Source: Dipetalonema caudispina
Taxonomy: Eukaryota > Nematoda > Chromadorea > Rhabditida > Onchocercidae
NCBI GenBank assembly: GCA_013365325.1
Contig: JABVXV010000077.1
Location: 159,712 to 223,711 of the forward strand
Reading direction: 5' to 3'
Length of the DNA stretch: 64,000 nt
Shown: piece by piece, positions 27,901 to 42,278 of the stretch
Position numbering within the stretch: position 1 is the stretch's first letter
How the letters are laid out: every line of letters begins with the position of its first letter
Notes under the pieces: generated by a model
Seen by the model: only the letters and a program-made list of their open reading frames with translations
Database searches by the model: none
What the model was told of the DNA's origin: nothing
Translations under genes and position numbers: made by a program

Positions 27901-30900
27901 AACACAAATTATGCAACTATTTAGTTAGAAACAGAATGATTACGTAAGCACAAACTTCACTTTCCCACTATTCCGTGGTAACTTTGAAATAGGTAAACTT
28001 TCATGCCAAATTAGTTTTTTTTTTTTTCCAATAAATTCAATAGTTCCTTAGAAATGAATTAACGAGGAACACGTGACGAACTATTCCAGGTATCTTGGAT
28101 ATCTTCGGATTTGAAGATGTTGGTGGAAAGTGGAACTCATTCGAGCAACTCTGTATCAATTATGCAAATGAACATCTTCAGGCTTACTTCAATCAACATA
28201 TCTTCCAGTTCGAGCAGGTATAAATTATGCCATAAAGTGATTTTATGGATTGTATATCTAAGAAGGAAACAAACAGTATTCAACGAATGAGAATGGCATA
28301 AGTACGATAATAAAATAACTTTAAACTTGGATGCATTCTACTTTACAATTCTGAAAACTTACATGCTAATTCCGCGTACATTTTTATTTCATCTGACAGG
28401 AAGAATACCTAAAAGAAGGAATTACTTGGACGAACATCGAATACACAGATAATACCGAATGTGTTCAATTGTTTCAGGTTAATTTTGCTTTTCCGATGCA
28501 AAACATGAAAAGCACAGCTTACATTAGATTTTATTAGCATAAAACCATATCGTATTTTTCACTGTTACATCAGTTAGATGTCAAAAGTGTAGATTGCTTG
28601 TTAAAGATGATTTTCAGGAAAAATTATATTGTATTTTAATATTTCAATCAAATCAGTATTACATTTGTTTTTTGGTGTAGAAAGCTCACCTAGTCGCATG
28701 ACAATTAAATTTCTTTGGCTAATTAAACCATTAAACAATTGTTTAATGGATCACTTCGAAAGCGTCATTCACGAACGGTTCCAGCTCACATGAACGATAT
28801 GGCATAGAAAGAGATTGGTAGCTAATAACCGGACATTCCTGATGATTCAAATTTAAGGAAGGAAGTGAGAAAGGAATTGCTGCAAATGTTATTGTTGTTG
28901 TTTTATTTGCAGAGCAAACCATATGGCATATTGCGGTTGATTGATGAAGAAAGTAATATCAATAATGGAACCGATGAATCAATGCTCGACAAACTCAATC
29001 ATTTTCTCAAAAACAACGAATATTACGAGACACCACAGAAGCGCGAATCAGCTTTCATTGTTGCCCATTATGCGGGAAAAGTGAAATATCAGATTAAGGT
29101 CAATAATTTGGAAGAAAGAAAGACGAATTGAAACAGATAAAACATATGTAAATGAGATTCGTCTTTTTGTACTCATTCCGAGGAATTTTGTATCAATATT
29201 TCAAGTGGAGTTGAAATCACAAACAAGATTGAATGCTTTTTAGTATGAAACAGTTCTAGCAGTAAGAATAATGCAGTGAAATCAATGAATTGATTGTATC
29301 CATCGTGTTATACCGGGATTTTCCAGATATTTTTAGGGCTTTCGCGAGAAAAACAAAGATTTAATGCGACAAGAAGTACTGATGGCGATCAAAAAAAGCA
29401 AAAGTGCATTTGTTCGGGGACTAGTTGGAAATGATCCCGTTGCGGTATTTCGATGGGGCATATTAAGAGCAACTTTCCGGGCAGTAAACGCTTTCTGGCA
29501 GTCCGAAAAATTAGCGAGAAAAAGAGGTTATTATATTTAATAGGAAAATTTCTCTTCTTAACTAATGGCTTAACAGTAAATTATACAAATCTTGAAATTT
29601 TCTCATTGCATACAATTGCTGAAATCGAAGAAAATTTTCTGATGATATTTTTTAAATTAATTCAAAATTGGACTTATTTCCAGAAAATAAAGAGCACTCC
29701 AATTTGCCACGTGATAGTAAGGCGACATTAACTGGGATTGGTTCGGATACGCATCTAAATGCTTTCCTACGTGGTGAAATAAGCCAGGAAGTGGTACCAC
29801 CGTTTTGCGATACATCATTTTTCACCACAATTGTTAGCCACGCTCGAAAACAACCAAATGTTCAAGTAGAAGATTGTCATAGCGCTCTGAAAAGTTTACA
29901 GGTAAAGAATGACGATCTTGATTGCTGTTATTCTTGGCACTGTCCTATGTTTGAAGCAAATTTTAAAAGTTTCTATTTATAAGTAGCAGAAGTCTATCGA
30001 TACATAAGCTAAGTTTTCCCTTCTTTTCCTGCAATTTCCGCCTTGTTTTCCAGGCAGTGAAAGCTTTTTCGGAAAAAAAAAGCATCACCGGAAAGCCGTC
30101 TTCCGTTGGCAAACAATTCCAGCATTCGCTGTCACGACTGATGAAAACATTGTCTCAGGCAACACCTTATTTCATCAGATGTATCAAATCTAACAATGAA
30201 AAGGTAGGTCATTTTTTTCTTTCTAACAATGTCAGTTAGGCTGATTCAACAGTGACTGCCAAGCCTAAACATTACTCACATTACTAGCCAACCATTAACA
30301 TAATATGAAAATGCATCCACGTAGGATTATCTTAATAGATTTTATGGTGGTAAGTAGGTAGGATTTCATTGAAAAGTTTCCATGTTGAATCCGGTTGTGA
30401 TATTACTTAAAAGTTTGGATGATTTTCTGGAAGAATTTCGTTAAAAAACATTGATAATAACCGGATGTTTTGATCATACCTGATCATTATTTTCCTGAAA
30501 TACTTCCAAAGCGGTATCTATGTAAAATTTTGATTGTACCCATCAATGAAATACTTTTGCTGAAATACAATAAATACTTATTAATCTGTCTTTTTACTTC
30601 CAAATTGGATTAAATTTCTTGAAATAGATAATAATTCATATAGGTAACATTAAATGAATTGCAAATTAGTGATTTTCAGATTCCAAATCACTTCGACGAC
30701 AATATTATTTTGCGACAATTGCGTTATACAGGTATGCTCGAGACGGTACGAATACGTCGAGCTGGTTATAGTGTTCGTATCGAATATGAGGTTGGCAAAT
30801 ATTATTTAAATATTGACATTGTTAATGCATTTTCTTTAATTTTAATTTTAAATTGCAATCGGTTATTTATAAAGACATAAAAATATATACAAAAGCATTA

Positions 30901-33900
30901 AAACATGGAAGCATTTTCTTAACTTTTTTAAGGATTTCATCAAGCAATATCGGGTCCTTTTACCGAAAGGCTGTAGAAGTACTACAGAAGATGTTAAAGA
31001 ATTTATCACACAGCACGCATTGATTAATAATAATGAAGTGCAGTTTGGTATCACCAAAGTAAGCATTTCTTTGCTGTTCACTTTAGTAACTTGATAACTC
31101 AAATTATCAAAGGTAAAGTTTAATTTTGAACGAAATTAAATGTTCTAAAGGTTCATATCAAAAGTATATATGTAAATAACATTGAAAATTACCTTTTCGT
31201 TCTTCAGGTATTTATGCGTGATGCTGAGAAATTGATTTTGGATGATCATCTTCATCGGGTGATTATGAAGCATATCAAAACGTTGCAGAGATGCATTCAA
31301 GCTCTAATGACAAGGCGCAAATATATCAAATTGCGCAACACCATTATTGCAGTGCAAGTATGTATCTTGTATTTTAATAAGAAATTAACAATAAGAAATG
31401 AATCGTAGAAAGCGATTTTACCATCGTAGTAGGACTCAATTTTACTTTTTTCTTGGAGTATCAAACTTAGCCATTTAAATCTATGACGCTTCTCCCTTGA
31501 TTTTCTCTAAAATTGTACCACTGCGATTTCATTACTTTCTTCTAAGTTTTTTAAACAAATAACTCAAATTGAAACATTTTGCTGATATGATATCTTTAAA
31601 TCATTTACTATTGGCTATTAAATGAGACCATTGATAAAGTTTTCTCACTAATTTACTTGTAACGAAGACTTTCATACATTTGAATAGTTTTTCATTTACG
31701 TAATCAGTCAAATCCTTTTCAATATTTTCACTATGACAGTAGTGTTTCGAATAGGATTTCTCTTCATTTTTTAGGCAGCGACTCGAGGAATGATTGTGAG
31801 AAATCGTTTACGTGAAGTGTACGATGCGGCTTTAGTAATTCAGCGAAATTGGAAGCGTTTCAAGTTGGAGCGGAGGTATCAGCAAATTCGACGCACTGTT
31901 GTCGCTATACAGGCTCATTATCGTGGTATCTATGCTAGAAGACGGTACTCCCTTCTTCCTCATTTTATACAAATTGCTTCCATTGATTCTATTTTTACTG
32001 TTGTATAACATTTCCACTATTTCACACTGACTTTCGATTTTAAAATTAAACTAAACTAATAATTAAATTTAGATATGAAGAGATGAGGAAGGAAAGCGAC
32101 CCAAAGAAACATCCACCAAATTTCACAATAACAAAGGTTGTACGAAAGACGGAACTGGCATCGTTCAATCTGAACGACCCTGAATCCCTGGCGCAATTCG
32201 CGGGTTCGGATGAGGATGAGGAAGGTCTCTCAGTGGCATCAACAAGCGTTAGTATTCTGGATGAGGAAGAAGATGGACAAGAGGATGGTGAAAGCACTCG
32301 CAGTTCGATTCAACTTAATAAGTCTCTTCATTTTTATTTTCTTCAACATTTCCGTTTTATTCCAGTAAATGTTAACCGGAAACATTATCCTTAGATACAG
32401 CATATTTTTGGAACGGTGTTAACTTTGTGTCAGGCTAGAGTCAAGCAGTATTCTTGAACTTTGTCTTGCTCAAGCACCATTGTATATATTCCATTCTTCA
32501 GATGGCATTAAAAAGTAACATATTTATTTCAGTGTTCATCTGGAAACAGAGCTTGATGCAACATTCATATTGGAGGATAAGAAATTGAAACTCATCGAGT
32601 AAGTTGGCGAACTTTAATTCATTACCTATCCAATCATTTTATCTCACTAAAACACTCTCCTCTTTATTTTTTTTTTCCTTTCTATCAGCGAAATGTTGCT
32701 AGCTTTTCAGCATGAAAAAACACCCTACCCTTTGACCTTTTACATTTGGATTTAATAATAGCATTATATCATGTGGTTTGCCATATCCATGCAGTGCCAC
32801 CAGAATAAACATGTTAGTGGAAACTTCTCTTCGTCCACAACATGGTTTCTGTCTTATGAGAATTACTGAATTTTTTTAGGACACCACGAGATTCAGCACT
32901 GTTTAAAAGGCGGATAAGTTCAGCATCAACTGGTACAACTAAAAAGGTTTTGCTAAATGGAATATCTTGTAAAATACAAGAATTTACGAATGAGTATTCG
33001 AATTTAAAGTTCACCAACATGTAGAGACAAATTTTAAGAATTGAGCAGAAACATATGAAAAAGCAATTGATAATCTATTACTTACGCTTTTGCAATAAGC
33101 GTAATCACCGAAGTTTTCCGATTGCGGGAGCATTCTTTTTGTGATTATATAACGGAACAAATTGTTGAAAAATTCTAGGAAAAGTGCCATTAATTAAAAG
33201 GTGAATTTCATTTCAACTATACTCTTATCGTTTTACCGCTTTTTCTTTCTTATATTGTTCAAACTTTGAATTTCCTTGAAAGACACTGTAAAATGAATCT
33301 AAAAGATATCAATTTTTACAGATGAAAATGTTTCGGAGAGCTGCAAGCACAGAGACTGATCGAATTTCAATTCCTGAACATATGATACCTTCCGTAAGCA
33401 CTAATTTGAAACTTAAATTTTATAATCGCTCGATCAACTTTTATCTCTCTTGTGCCACTACCACAGCTTGTTACTGAAATATGCATCTATCAGACAATAT
33501 CTTATAAACTATATATTTGGATTATATCATTCATATTGCTACTCCTTAAATATCGTATCATTCCGTTTGAGGTAATATATTTTGCCGGAATGAAATTTGT
33601 GTGTGTATAGATTCACTTCTAATTAGATGTAGTTATCCATCTCGATGTGTTAGAAATCGATTCTTTCACTATGGAATACTTAACGACTAACCGGAAATCA
33701 GAAATGATCCAATTTCGCATCCGTAATGAATGATATAATTCCATTGAAATAATGTACCATAAGTCGCTTTTTCATTTCAGAGTCCAGAAAGTAAGAGTAA
33801 AAGTAGAAAGATGGGTTTCATGCGAGCAAAGAAACACTTAAAAGCATTTTTATCACGACATAGTGACAGTGTATTAAGTATTGGTGAAAGTCGAGACTCA

Positions 33901-35214
33901 CTTGCTGTAAGGTATACACGAAATACTATTTTAAATCATTTCTCATGAATTGTTTTTTATCCAAAAAATCCCTTTTCTTATTTTTAAAATTTTGATTTGT
34001 TAATATTTCGTACTAAATAGCTGTCTGTTTGGTATTTATCACAGAATGCCAAATGCAGACGAATAAATTAAACGCAAAATATACTCACATCTGGCATAAA
34101 GCCATGTCTGACATGCTGAATAATGGGTTAACTCCGACTTCTCTTGTCCTACTTCCAGGAAAAGCACAGAAATGTTATAAATTAATAAGTGGTGACCTTT
34201 ATAATTTTCCATCACATTTTCATTATCTAGCACAACATTGGTCGAAGTAACGAAAGCGTCAGCTTCAACGCCAGTGAAGCATAAATTAAAACTAAGTCGG
34301 CTGCATCGTAATGAAATTTGTGTGTTGTGCAATAAAAATTTCACAGGTATATTGATAAAGGGAAACAAGTGCACAGGTATGTTTCACATTTCCTCTACTT
34401 CAGAGATGACTAACCAAAATTTCCAGATGGCTAAAATTCAGAGATGACACTTTTAAGAAGAAAACAGTTTGTGAGCGAATCTCAGAAGGAGTTTTTCTGC
34501 ACGCTAATTAAACAATTAAAATATGGACTTTTGGATAGCTAATTTTGAGTATGCATTTGGAATGAATTCAAGTGTTCCCTCTCTTCCAACAGACTAAATC
34601 GGGCTTAAGTTGAAATTCTACCCTGTCTTCTCGTATTGCAATTTCAAATTTTATAGATATTTCGGATTTAAATTAAAATTTGAATGGTTTTACCACTTAA
34701 CATTTTGTGAATTAGAATCAAATAACAGTATGAGTGTAATATAAGTGTTAATTGCAGAATGCAAACTATCATTCCACAAAGAGTGCTCATCATTCGCGTC
34801 GAATATTCCTTGTCAAGCATTGATTCATTCACTTCGTCCCGATGACATGCCGCCGAGGAAGGAGTGGGAAACGAAGTGAGGAAATTTTCAAGCTTTTAAA
34901 ATCGACATGCTTTTCATCTAAATTAAATTCAGGATTTCTTTTTAAAATCTGATAGGGATTTCTATCCCATGGCAATAGGACTTGAACAAGTGGGAAACAG
35001 AAACATAACAATCTGTCAACATAACCCTATCAGTAACCAAAGTACTAACTATGAACCAAACAACTAACAGAAGTAGGAGTAGTTATAATCTTAAACAACC
35101 AACTACCAAAAGGATATTGTTCACCCTTAATAACAGAACAAACAAAAAACATAAAAATCAACAAAGAATAAAAAAAATTGATAAGAAACAATATCAACAA
35201 AACCATTAGAAAAC

Positions 35215-35246
<32 letters not shown>

Positions 35247-38200
35247 AATCACCAACATGATTAGTAAAAACAGTACTTACCTTAGTAACAAACATTATTA
35301 TAAAATAAAAAAAAAAACTACTAAAGCCCAAAAAGCCAATGTCAAAACAAAGCTATCACTGAAAAGTAGGACGAGACAAACTTTGGGCTGTTTCAAACAT
35401 GCATTGCTCTATTTTAGCAGGATAATATTAAGTGAACAGAGATGTTGATAATCATTAAATAATTAGACAGGAATGGAAATTCGGCATACTTTAGGACATT
35501 TCCGATATATGATGATTCAAACAGCGACTTGATCTGTTTCATTATGCATTTAAAATTTGAAGGAACGTCCACATTTTGTGTAGAATTTCACCGGTTTTAA
35601 ATTTGCTAGCTTACTTTCAGGTCATCTTGGTCACAGAAGCAATCATTTGCACCACTCGTCCTTCATCCGGCCAAGTCTTTTAGTCTGCATAAAACCAAAC
35701 AGCAGGTGGGGTGATCAATCAAAATGATTGTATATCAGATAAATTTTGTAGCTCGCATGAAATATGTAAACTGCAACACTTCGATCTCTCGTTCAGAATT
35801 TGCAAATAACAAACAGGTGGAAACAAACTGATGAAAGCGTATGAACTGAAATATCCATAGCTTAAATACCTGAAATTGGAAGTTCCATGCCAATAGACAG
35901 GAAGTTCCATCAAATCATGTGGCCAAATTCTACCCTAATGGTTTTGCCAAAGTATGGACAGAGAAATGTTGATTTCGGAATATCCTCGAGTGGTTTTTGA
36001 TTTTGTTAATTAAAACAATTTCAGACTGATCCAAGCGATATGATTATTGAAAGTGACAACGACCTGAGGCTGTTCAATATATTCATTTTCAAAAAACTAA
36101 TGAAACTGGAGAATAATAAGAAAAAAAGGGACACACAAATTGACGCAATTTTCAAGAAAGCCTTTAAGGAATTCCATATGGAAATCATTGGATATGAAGC
36201 CGTAGTCAGTGTACGTGTCATAAAGCCATTACAACGAATCTAAAATTATCCAAAAGTTTCAGTTTTGTTCTGACTTTAGTTTGATTGTCATCTTTTGCCT
36301 ATTAATGACACTTATTCTAATTACAAAATTTTTCTGCCTATTTTTTTCACTACCAGTTGAATGAATAAATTGATTAGTTTGAGGTACGGTGAGCTATTCA
36401 TAAATATACTAAATTCAATACCGTTAATTTTCCTCATCTTCTTACACTTATGCAATTACCTCGGGAAGGATCGAGCTGCATTCTTGGAGAAAAATGATTC
36501 GAAATAAGAAATCTGAGCGAAGAAGTAAGCAAATAAAAGATGGAGAAGGGGTTAGGGATTAAATCAAAGATACTAAATTCAAAATTTTATTAGATTTTCA
36601 ATGCAAACAACTTTTTTCGTAAATTGTTCTTAAAAAATAGTGGTAGAAAAATTGTTTCTGGTTCATTTCCATTATTACATAATTTAGCGTTCACTCGGAA
36701 GCTAGAAAAATACCACTGTTTGCAGTATATTAAAATGCCCTATTTTATGAGCTTTTTATTTCCATTAATCTTTTTTCTTTCTTTTAGGAAAACAAAACAA
36801 TGTTGAAGTACCACGATCTCATTACTATTTTCGAAGGTTCACTGACTAAAGTTTCAGCGCAAGAACAGGTTTATAATATTGTATAAATGTCAGAATCTTC
36901 ACTAGTATCGTTAAATCGTAAGTTATAGAAAGAACGAATTCGAATCATACTTCTTACCGTACTGATTCTTGTTACGGTTAAAGTAGTTAGACTATGATTC
37001 TCTGATCTGAATATCTACTAAACCACATAGATATACCTTCGCGGATTCATCCTGACTGACATACGTTACAGGTAACATTCCCCACTACACTTGGTGTAAA
37101 CGCATTTCGCGGATTTTTGAATGAATTCCTACACGAGCAAACAAGAATTAAGAAATTAAGCAAAAAATCGAACGTTCTTGAGGTGATGATATATACATTT
37201 TCATTTTGAGTTACAATTATCATTTTTTCTCATTTTAGTGCTCCGTCAAGTCCGATTCGATTAATACTTGTGCGTTGTTCCCTTTAATAAGTTTAAAATT
37301 AATATGTTGATTTGTCACAAAACATTGCACCATTATCAAGCACATCCCAGAATATGCTGTTGGATCAATCTACTCGACTAGAGCTCTTTTCAGAATTTCT
37401 CGATCGCTAAAATTCCCTTGCAAGCTGCTTCCAGAAGATTTTCTTAGAGTGCAGATCTCATTTTCAAAATAATTAGTTTTGTGAGTAACATCTCGTTGCA
37501 TGATATAGCTCCAGAAAACGAAGAAGAGAATTTTGAGACGGTCCAAGTTTAGGGATCACAAATTAATTATGGAGAACAGCTGAAATATAGTTCCTTTGAA
37601 CTAATTATGGTTTCATTTTCGTATTAATCTGCTTGCGTTCCCCACTGCATATGTGAGATATCACTTGAATGAACTAGAAATGAATCTAATCTGAATTATT
37701 TGAAGACATTTTTACTTAACTAACAAATTCACTTCATTTTACTTAAGTGATTATGAGTGAGATATGTCCTGTAATAAAAAGTTTAATCAATGACCATTTC
37801 TCATGACTAGCATCAGAAAGCTTTCCCGAGAGAAATGGAAAAGATATCGTATGCCGATTGTCCACTGTAGCGGTTGATTCGTTGTCCTGATAATTACGTT
37901 TTTACCAAAATATTTTTTATTTGCTGGATATGTGGAAAGTTGATCTTTTTTTATTTAATAAATGTAATATTATCTTTCATTTCAGAATGTTCGCAAGAAA
38001 CGAAGGAAATCGGATGCAACGGCGGTGAGCTTATTGTTGTACTTATATCTCAATGATTTTCTCCTATTGCATATTAATCATTTTTTTCCACTTTTCATTC
38101 TTCCATATGTAAATGAATACATCCGGTAGGAAAAAATTATGTGCTATATAATAAGAAAAAACATGAAAAAAAGCAATTAAACAGTTAATTTCAGTCACAT

Positions 38201-41200
38201 AATGGTCATCGATTCAAGTTAGAATACGTTCACGTACCAACGTATTGTGAAGTGTGCAATTTGTTCATGTGGCATGCAGAGAAAATTTTCATTTGTAAAG
38301 CATGCCGTATAAGTTGTCATAAGAAATGTCATACAAAAATCATAACAAGTTGTGCGCAATCGTTACAGCAAGCAGTAATTTCATTTTAATTTTCGCTTTC
38401 AAAATCTTCAGTTATAAAGCATTTAATAGGCACGGAGAAAACATCGGAAAATATGTAGGAAACCTGGTCGAAATGAAATAATTCACGACTAGTTCTTAAA
38501 TGTGAGGTAGACCAAAACTGTTAAAGTTATCTGAAATCTTATTCTAAAAATTGAGCAAAAGCTGGTTTGCTCCATGCCTTAGGAGTTATCCGTTTTTTTT
38601 TTCAACTTTTACCTTTTACATTTCTTGCTTTCGCAGAATCCTCCGTATTTGTGAAGCTTTAAAAATTTTACTATCAGCGTTTAGATTGTCTTAAAAATGA
38701 TAGTCTAAGAGAAATAATTTTTCGATGATTCGACGAACATTTGTATCCACATGGATAAGTATATCCGGTTCATTTTAGCATTCATAATTTCATGAGATTC
38801 GCCGTATACTTGAAGATATTAACAGCGCTTTCATAGCATCAGAAATATTAGTTCGAATATCATTAAGCCATAATTTTTATCGTGTCGGTAATGTCGGAAG
38901 AATTCCGGGCCATATATAGTAAAATTGAACAGACCGAATAAGTAAGCCAGTGTTTAAAATATTAAAAAAAGGTGCTGCGTACTGTAAAACGTAGAAGCGT
39001 AAAATAGTTCTGAACTATTTGCTCTTCTACTCCTCACATTCATTCTTCATTACTTAATCGAAATATATCTTTAATGAATTTAGTTGAAAACAAAAAAAGA
39101 AAAATTAATATAAACTTACAGAATTTACAATCTGGCGGACGATTTTTTGGTGCTAATTTGAACAGTCTTGTGGATGAGCAAGAAACAGTTCCAATTGTTA
39201 TCGATAAGCTATTTATGGCTATTGAACTCAAGGCTCTTTTCGTTGAAGGAATTTATAGGAAAAGTGCAGCAGTTGGACAAGTACGTAATGTACGCCGAGA
39301 AATTGAAAATGCAGGTAATATATTTTTTGATTGCATTTTTATGCTTATAAAACTTTTTTGGGGCATCAGAAAGGCTAAAGGTAAGAGTTTGTGCTAAGAA
39401 GATCAAAATGCAATACTTTTTTGTAGTTTCTTATTTAACCTTTCGTTTGAAAAACTACTACAAGCCATCATCACATCTTATGAAAGCTAATCCAAGTGTG
39501 GCGAGAGGATAAAAATGAAAGGAACTTGATGAATTTTTTTAACAAGTAAATTTTGATGTAAAGAAGCGAATTTTTCAGAATTCGAAACATTATCGTTTGA
39601 TGACGTCCCAACTCATGTTATAACAACTTTAGTGAAATCGTTTTTCCGTGAGCTTCCAGAACCTCTTATCACTTACGATCTCTACGAGAATTTTTTAAAT
39701 GCCTCAGGTAGAAGACCCTTTTTGTTGCTTCAATTAATAACAATTGCACTTGCTTTTTATTCAGTTAAAAATTCTATAACTTGAAAATTTGCTGGTTGTA
39801 GAGGTGCAAGAAAGTGCTGAACGAATAAGATGTTTGAGTGTAATAGTCGAATTATTACCAAAATGTAACAGAAGCGTTTTGGATCGATTGCTATACCATT
39901 TGGCACGCGTTGCTAATCAGGTAAGTAAATATTACTTACTCAACAATTAACCTTTCTAAACTATCATTTTTATCTATTTTGTAGAATGCAATAAAATAAC
40001 GAAAATTTCGACCAATTTTTAATTTGTGAACTTTAAAATTTCAAATTATATGTTTTCAAACTTTGTAACTTCAGCTTCTTTATGAGCAAATTGTTTACGG
40101 CAATATAAGGCTTTCCACAGGCTTATCGATGCAATGGTGGTGATTGAACGCTGTTCCGCCTATTGTGACTATGAATTATTTTCAAAATTTCAGACTTCAG
40201 CTGAATTCATTTTTAAATTTCCAATCTTCAACTGACTAGTGTAACGATGTTTGTGGAGGAATAGTATTTTTTCTAAGAATAATGATCGGACAATTTTAAG
40301 CTAAATATTAGAAACTGGTAAAATTTCAAAACATAAATTAATTAAAGCAAGTGGTACATCTCTGGAGTAATTAATGCCATTTTAAGCTTTCTTACCATTC
40401 TTCACTATCTTATTGTAACCTTTAATACTACATTCCTTCCTTACTGTGCAATCTTCATCAGTATTTCAAGTGTAAACCGCTGATTTGTGTGTTATAAGGT
40501 CACGTAATTTATTGCCTCAGATATTAGTTATCATAAAAACTTTTTTCAGGAATCAGTAAACAAAATGGGTGCTGCAAATTTGGCACTAATTTTCGCACCG
40601 TGCATTTTGCGTACGAATCAAATGTTGCGTGCACAAGATCAACTGCGAGATGTTGAACGACAGGCTATCTGCGTGCAGGCTTTAATCGAAGAAAAGTTAC
40701 GGCAGTTCCGCTCAACGTTAACTGAAATTGTTTCACTTGAAACTGCTAGTGAAAAGGTGCATTTAATGAAGTGTTCTGATATTTCTAAAATTGTTTATCA
40801 GAATTGAAATTTAACTAAATGAAAGATTAGATTATAACCAAGAGTATTTTTATTTCATACTTCTCCTACCTTATTTCTGCCGAAGACTAAAGCTAATAAT
40901 TCTGTATTTATATCTTCTTTGATCTTTTACCCATTCTACCTATCGTTTTGGTTGTTGCACAAGTACTTTTGCAGATCGTTGAGAATTTGCGCTTAATTGA
41001 CGAGCACAAAACTTCAGTCGAGAAGGAAATGCAGACACCGAATGAATATTTTGAGACTGCTCGACAGTTATTCGTGGAACAGTTGGAATTTTTGGATAGC
41101 GAAAAGTACGAATAATTTTTTTCTTAATCATACTTATTTTTTTGGTAATATATTTTTCAAAGTTAAATCTGTGAATGATTATTGTTTTGAGAAAATAGCT

Positions 41201-41552
41201 ATTTTCTTTTGGAAAATAATGAATAGTGAGTAGTTACAGTTTTTTTAACTACAGTAAATAAGCTGAAAACAAAGAAATTTCCTTCAGAGAAAAACTTATC
41301 CAAGAATTGCCGCCAATGGCACCAGTAGCATCGTTGGAGGATCTTTCATTGCTCGAAGACTGCAGTAATTTGCCATTACTGATCGAGGAAGTAGCTCAGG
41401 AAGAGTATGCCCTCGATCTCAATGCTCCTCCAATCTTCAACACTTTGAAGAATGCTACTAAGTCGAGATCACGAGGATCACCAAGGCGTCCACCCAGTCG
41501 ACAACATAGGCGGTCCATGTTTGAGAAACATTTCCATGTAAAATTCTCATAA
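21963..41552 (+). CDS. hum-7: Class IX unconventional myosin with RA, C1 and RhoGAP domains (HUM-7/Myo9 type), complete
   Basis: Forty-one exons, 5,748 nt, 1,915 residues, every junction in phase: 21963-22197, 22479-22662, 23210-23330, 23486-23591, 23923-24061, 24479-24650, 24815-24909, 25188-25250, 25484-25583, 26446-26601, 26766-26933, 27481-27607, 28090-28217, 28400-28477, 28913-29098, 29337-29526, 29684-29901, 30054-30203, 30680-30790, 30933-31058, 31208-31357, 31775-31944, 32073-32321, 32533-32598, 32880-32946, 33322-33393, 33781-33911, 34231-34376, 34758-34875, 35621-35705, 36025-36210, 36788-36868, 37072-37182, 37986-38024, 38195-38374, 39122-39314, 39579-39707, 39802-39920, 40550-40756, 40975-41105, 41288-41552. 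Residues 36-139 form a Ras-association domain. The motor (about 170-950) has P-loop GESGSGKT (276-283), switch [11 protein letters not shown] (from 329) and switch II LDIFGFE (558-564). Four IQ-like motifs lie at about 975-1058. C1 zinc modules are at about 1275-1325 and 1510-1562. RhoGAP is about 1573-1760, with arginine finger R1614 in GIYRKSA and the motif [12 protein letters not shown]. Class IX myosins are actin motors that inactivate Rho. Catalytic residues look intact. The symbol follows the C. elegans family name. Confidence 0.95.
34990..35370 (-). pseudogene. nad5: Nuclear copy of mitochondrial nad5 (NUMT fragment) inside a myosin intron
   Basis: The minus strand across this part of the intron 34876-35620 is strongly T-rich, unlike the flanks, and reads as NADH dehydrogenase subunit 5. 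Visible segments in order are LVVFFLFYNN, then [10 protein letters not shown], a long Phe/Leu stretch across a poly(T) run (35215-35240 on the plus strand as poly(A)), then [11 protein letters not shown] and [11 protein letters not shown], then STLVT in a shifted frame. These correspond to the conserved TNR-GD, QFPFSSWLP and TPVSSLVHSSTLVTAG blocks of nad5. Frame changes (after VHS, and around the poly(T) run) and a standard-code stop show it is not functional. Both ends are approximate. It is antisense to the myosin gene and would be removed with the intron. Confidence 0.8.
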
Positions 41553-42278
41553 TGCAAAGTGATATGTAACTATTTCAACCTTCTTGTATTATATTTGTAG
41601 GAACTATTACTCATTATGGGAAAGCGCATATGGATTTTCAAGGACAGTTAATCAATACTGCTATATTTTATCAATGAAAAACTTCATTACCATTTCAACA
41701 ATAAAGACATTAACTAGTATTTAGGCTTTTTTTAAATAACAAAATTAAAATTTTGAGTGCCGATCTTCTTGGTTCGTTCATTTCCAATTCCGGCAATGTT
41801 GGAAATTGAAAGTTCGCTTGAGTTATGAAAATTTCGGAATTTTAGTTCTTTGAGTTTAAAATTTGAAGTTCTCAGAGTGTCATAGCCGATTTTCCTTCTT
41901 TCTTTACTCCCATCGTTTTTTTTTTTTCTTTTTTTCGCTCACATGATTGCTGTGACTATTTTGCATGTACAGGTATTTTGCATTGAAATCACTGATCAAT
42001 GGAACATTTCTAATAGCCCAATCAGTGACTGCCTTCTTCACAAAACACAAATATCCTTTTTAATACAAAACACAATACAAATCTTTTATTTATACCGCAA
42101 GGATATCAATGAATTGCAAGACTTCACCACTTGCATATTTGATTTGTGATAGAGCTAAAAATAGTACTTGACCTTATATCTAAAACACGGTAATAATAAG
42201 TGAAATTTTGATAGGAAGCTAAAATGCAAAACATTTTGGGCAGGCACGATGAATTCATTTTCTGATTGCAATCTTTTG
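41553..42278. other. Myosin 3' untranslated and flanking region, no gene seen
   Basis: The sequence after the TAA at 41550-41552 is AT-rich with frequent stops. The only clear element is the poly(A) signal at 41700. A T-rich run with GTTTTTTTTTTTTCTTTTTTTCG lies near 41,915-41,937. Confidence 0.5.
41700..41705 (+). terminator. Polyadenylation signal AATAAA for the myosin gene
   Basis: A canonical AATAAA begins about 148 nt after the stop codon, giving a short 3' untranslated region as is usual for nematodes. No other AATAAA lies nearer the stop. Confidence 0.6.

Noticed and set aside
32046..32297. Ser-rich 83-codon minus-strand open frame
   Set aside because: It is the antisense shadow of the acidic linker exon 32073-32321 of the myosin.
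35045..35245. 66-codon hydrophobic minus-strand frame as a nuclear membrane protein
   Set aside because: It is part of the nad5-derived insertion, and its neighbours continue nad5 in shifted frames.
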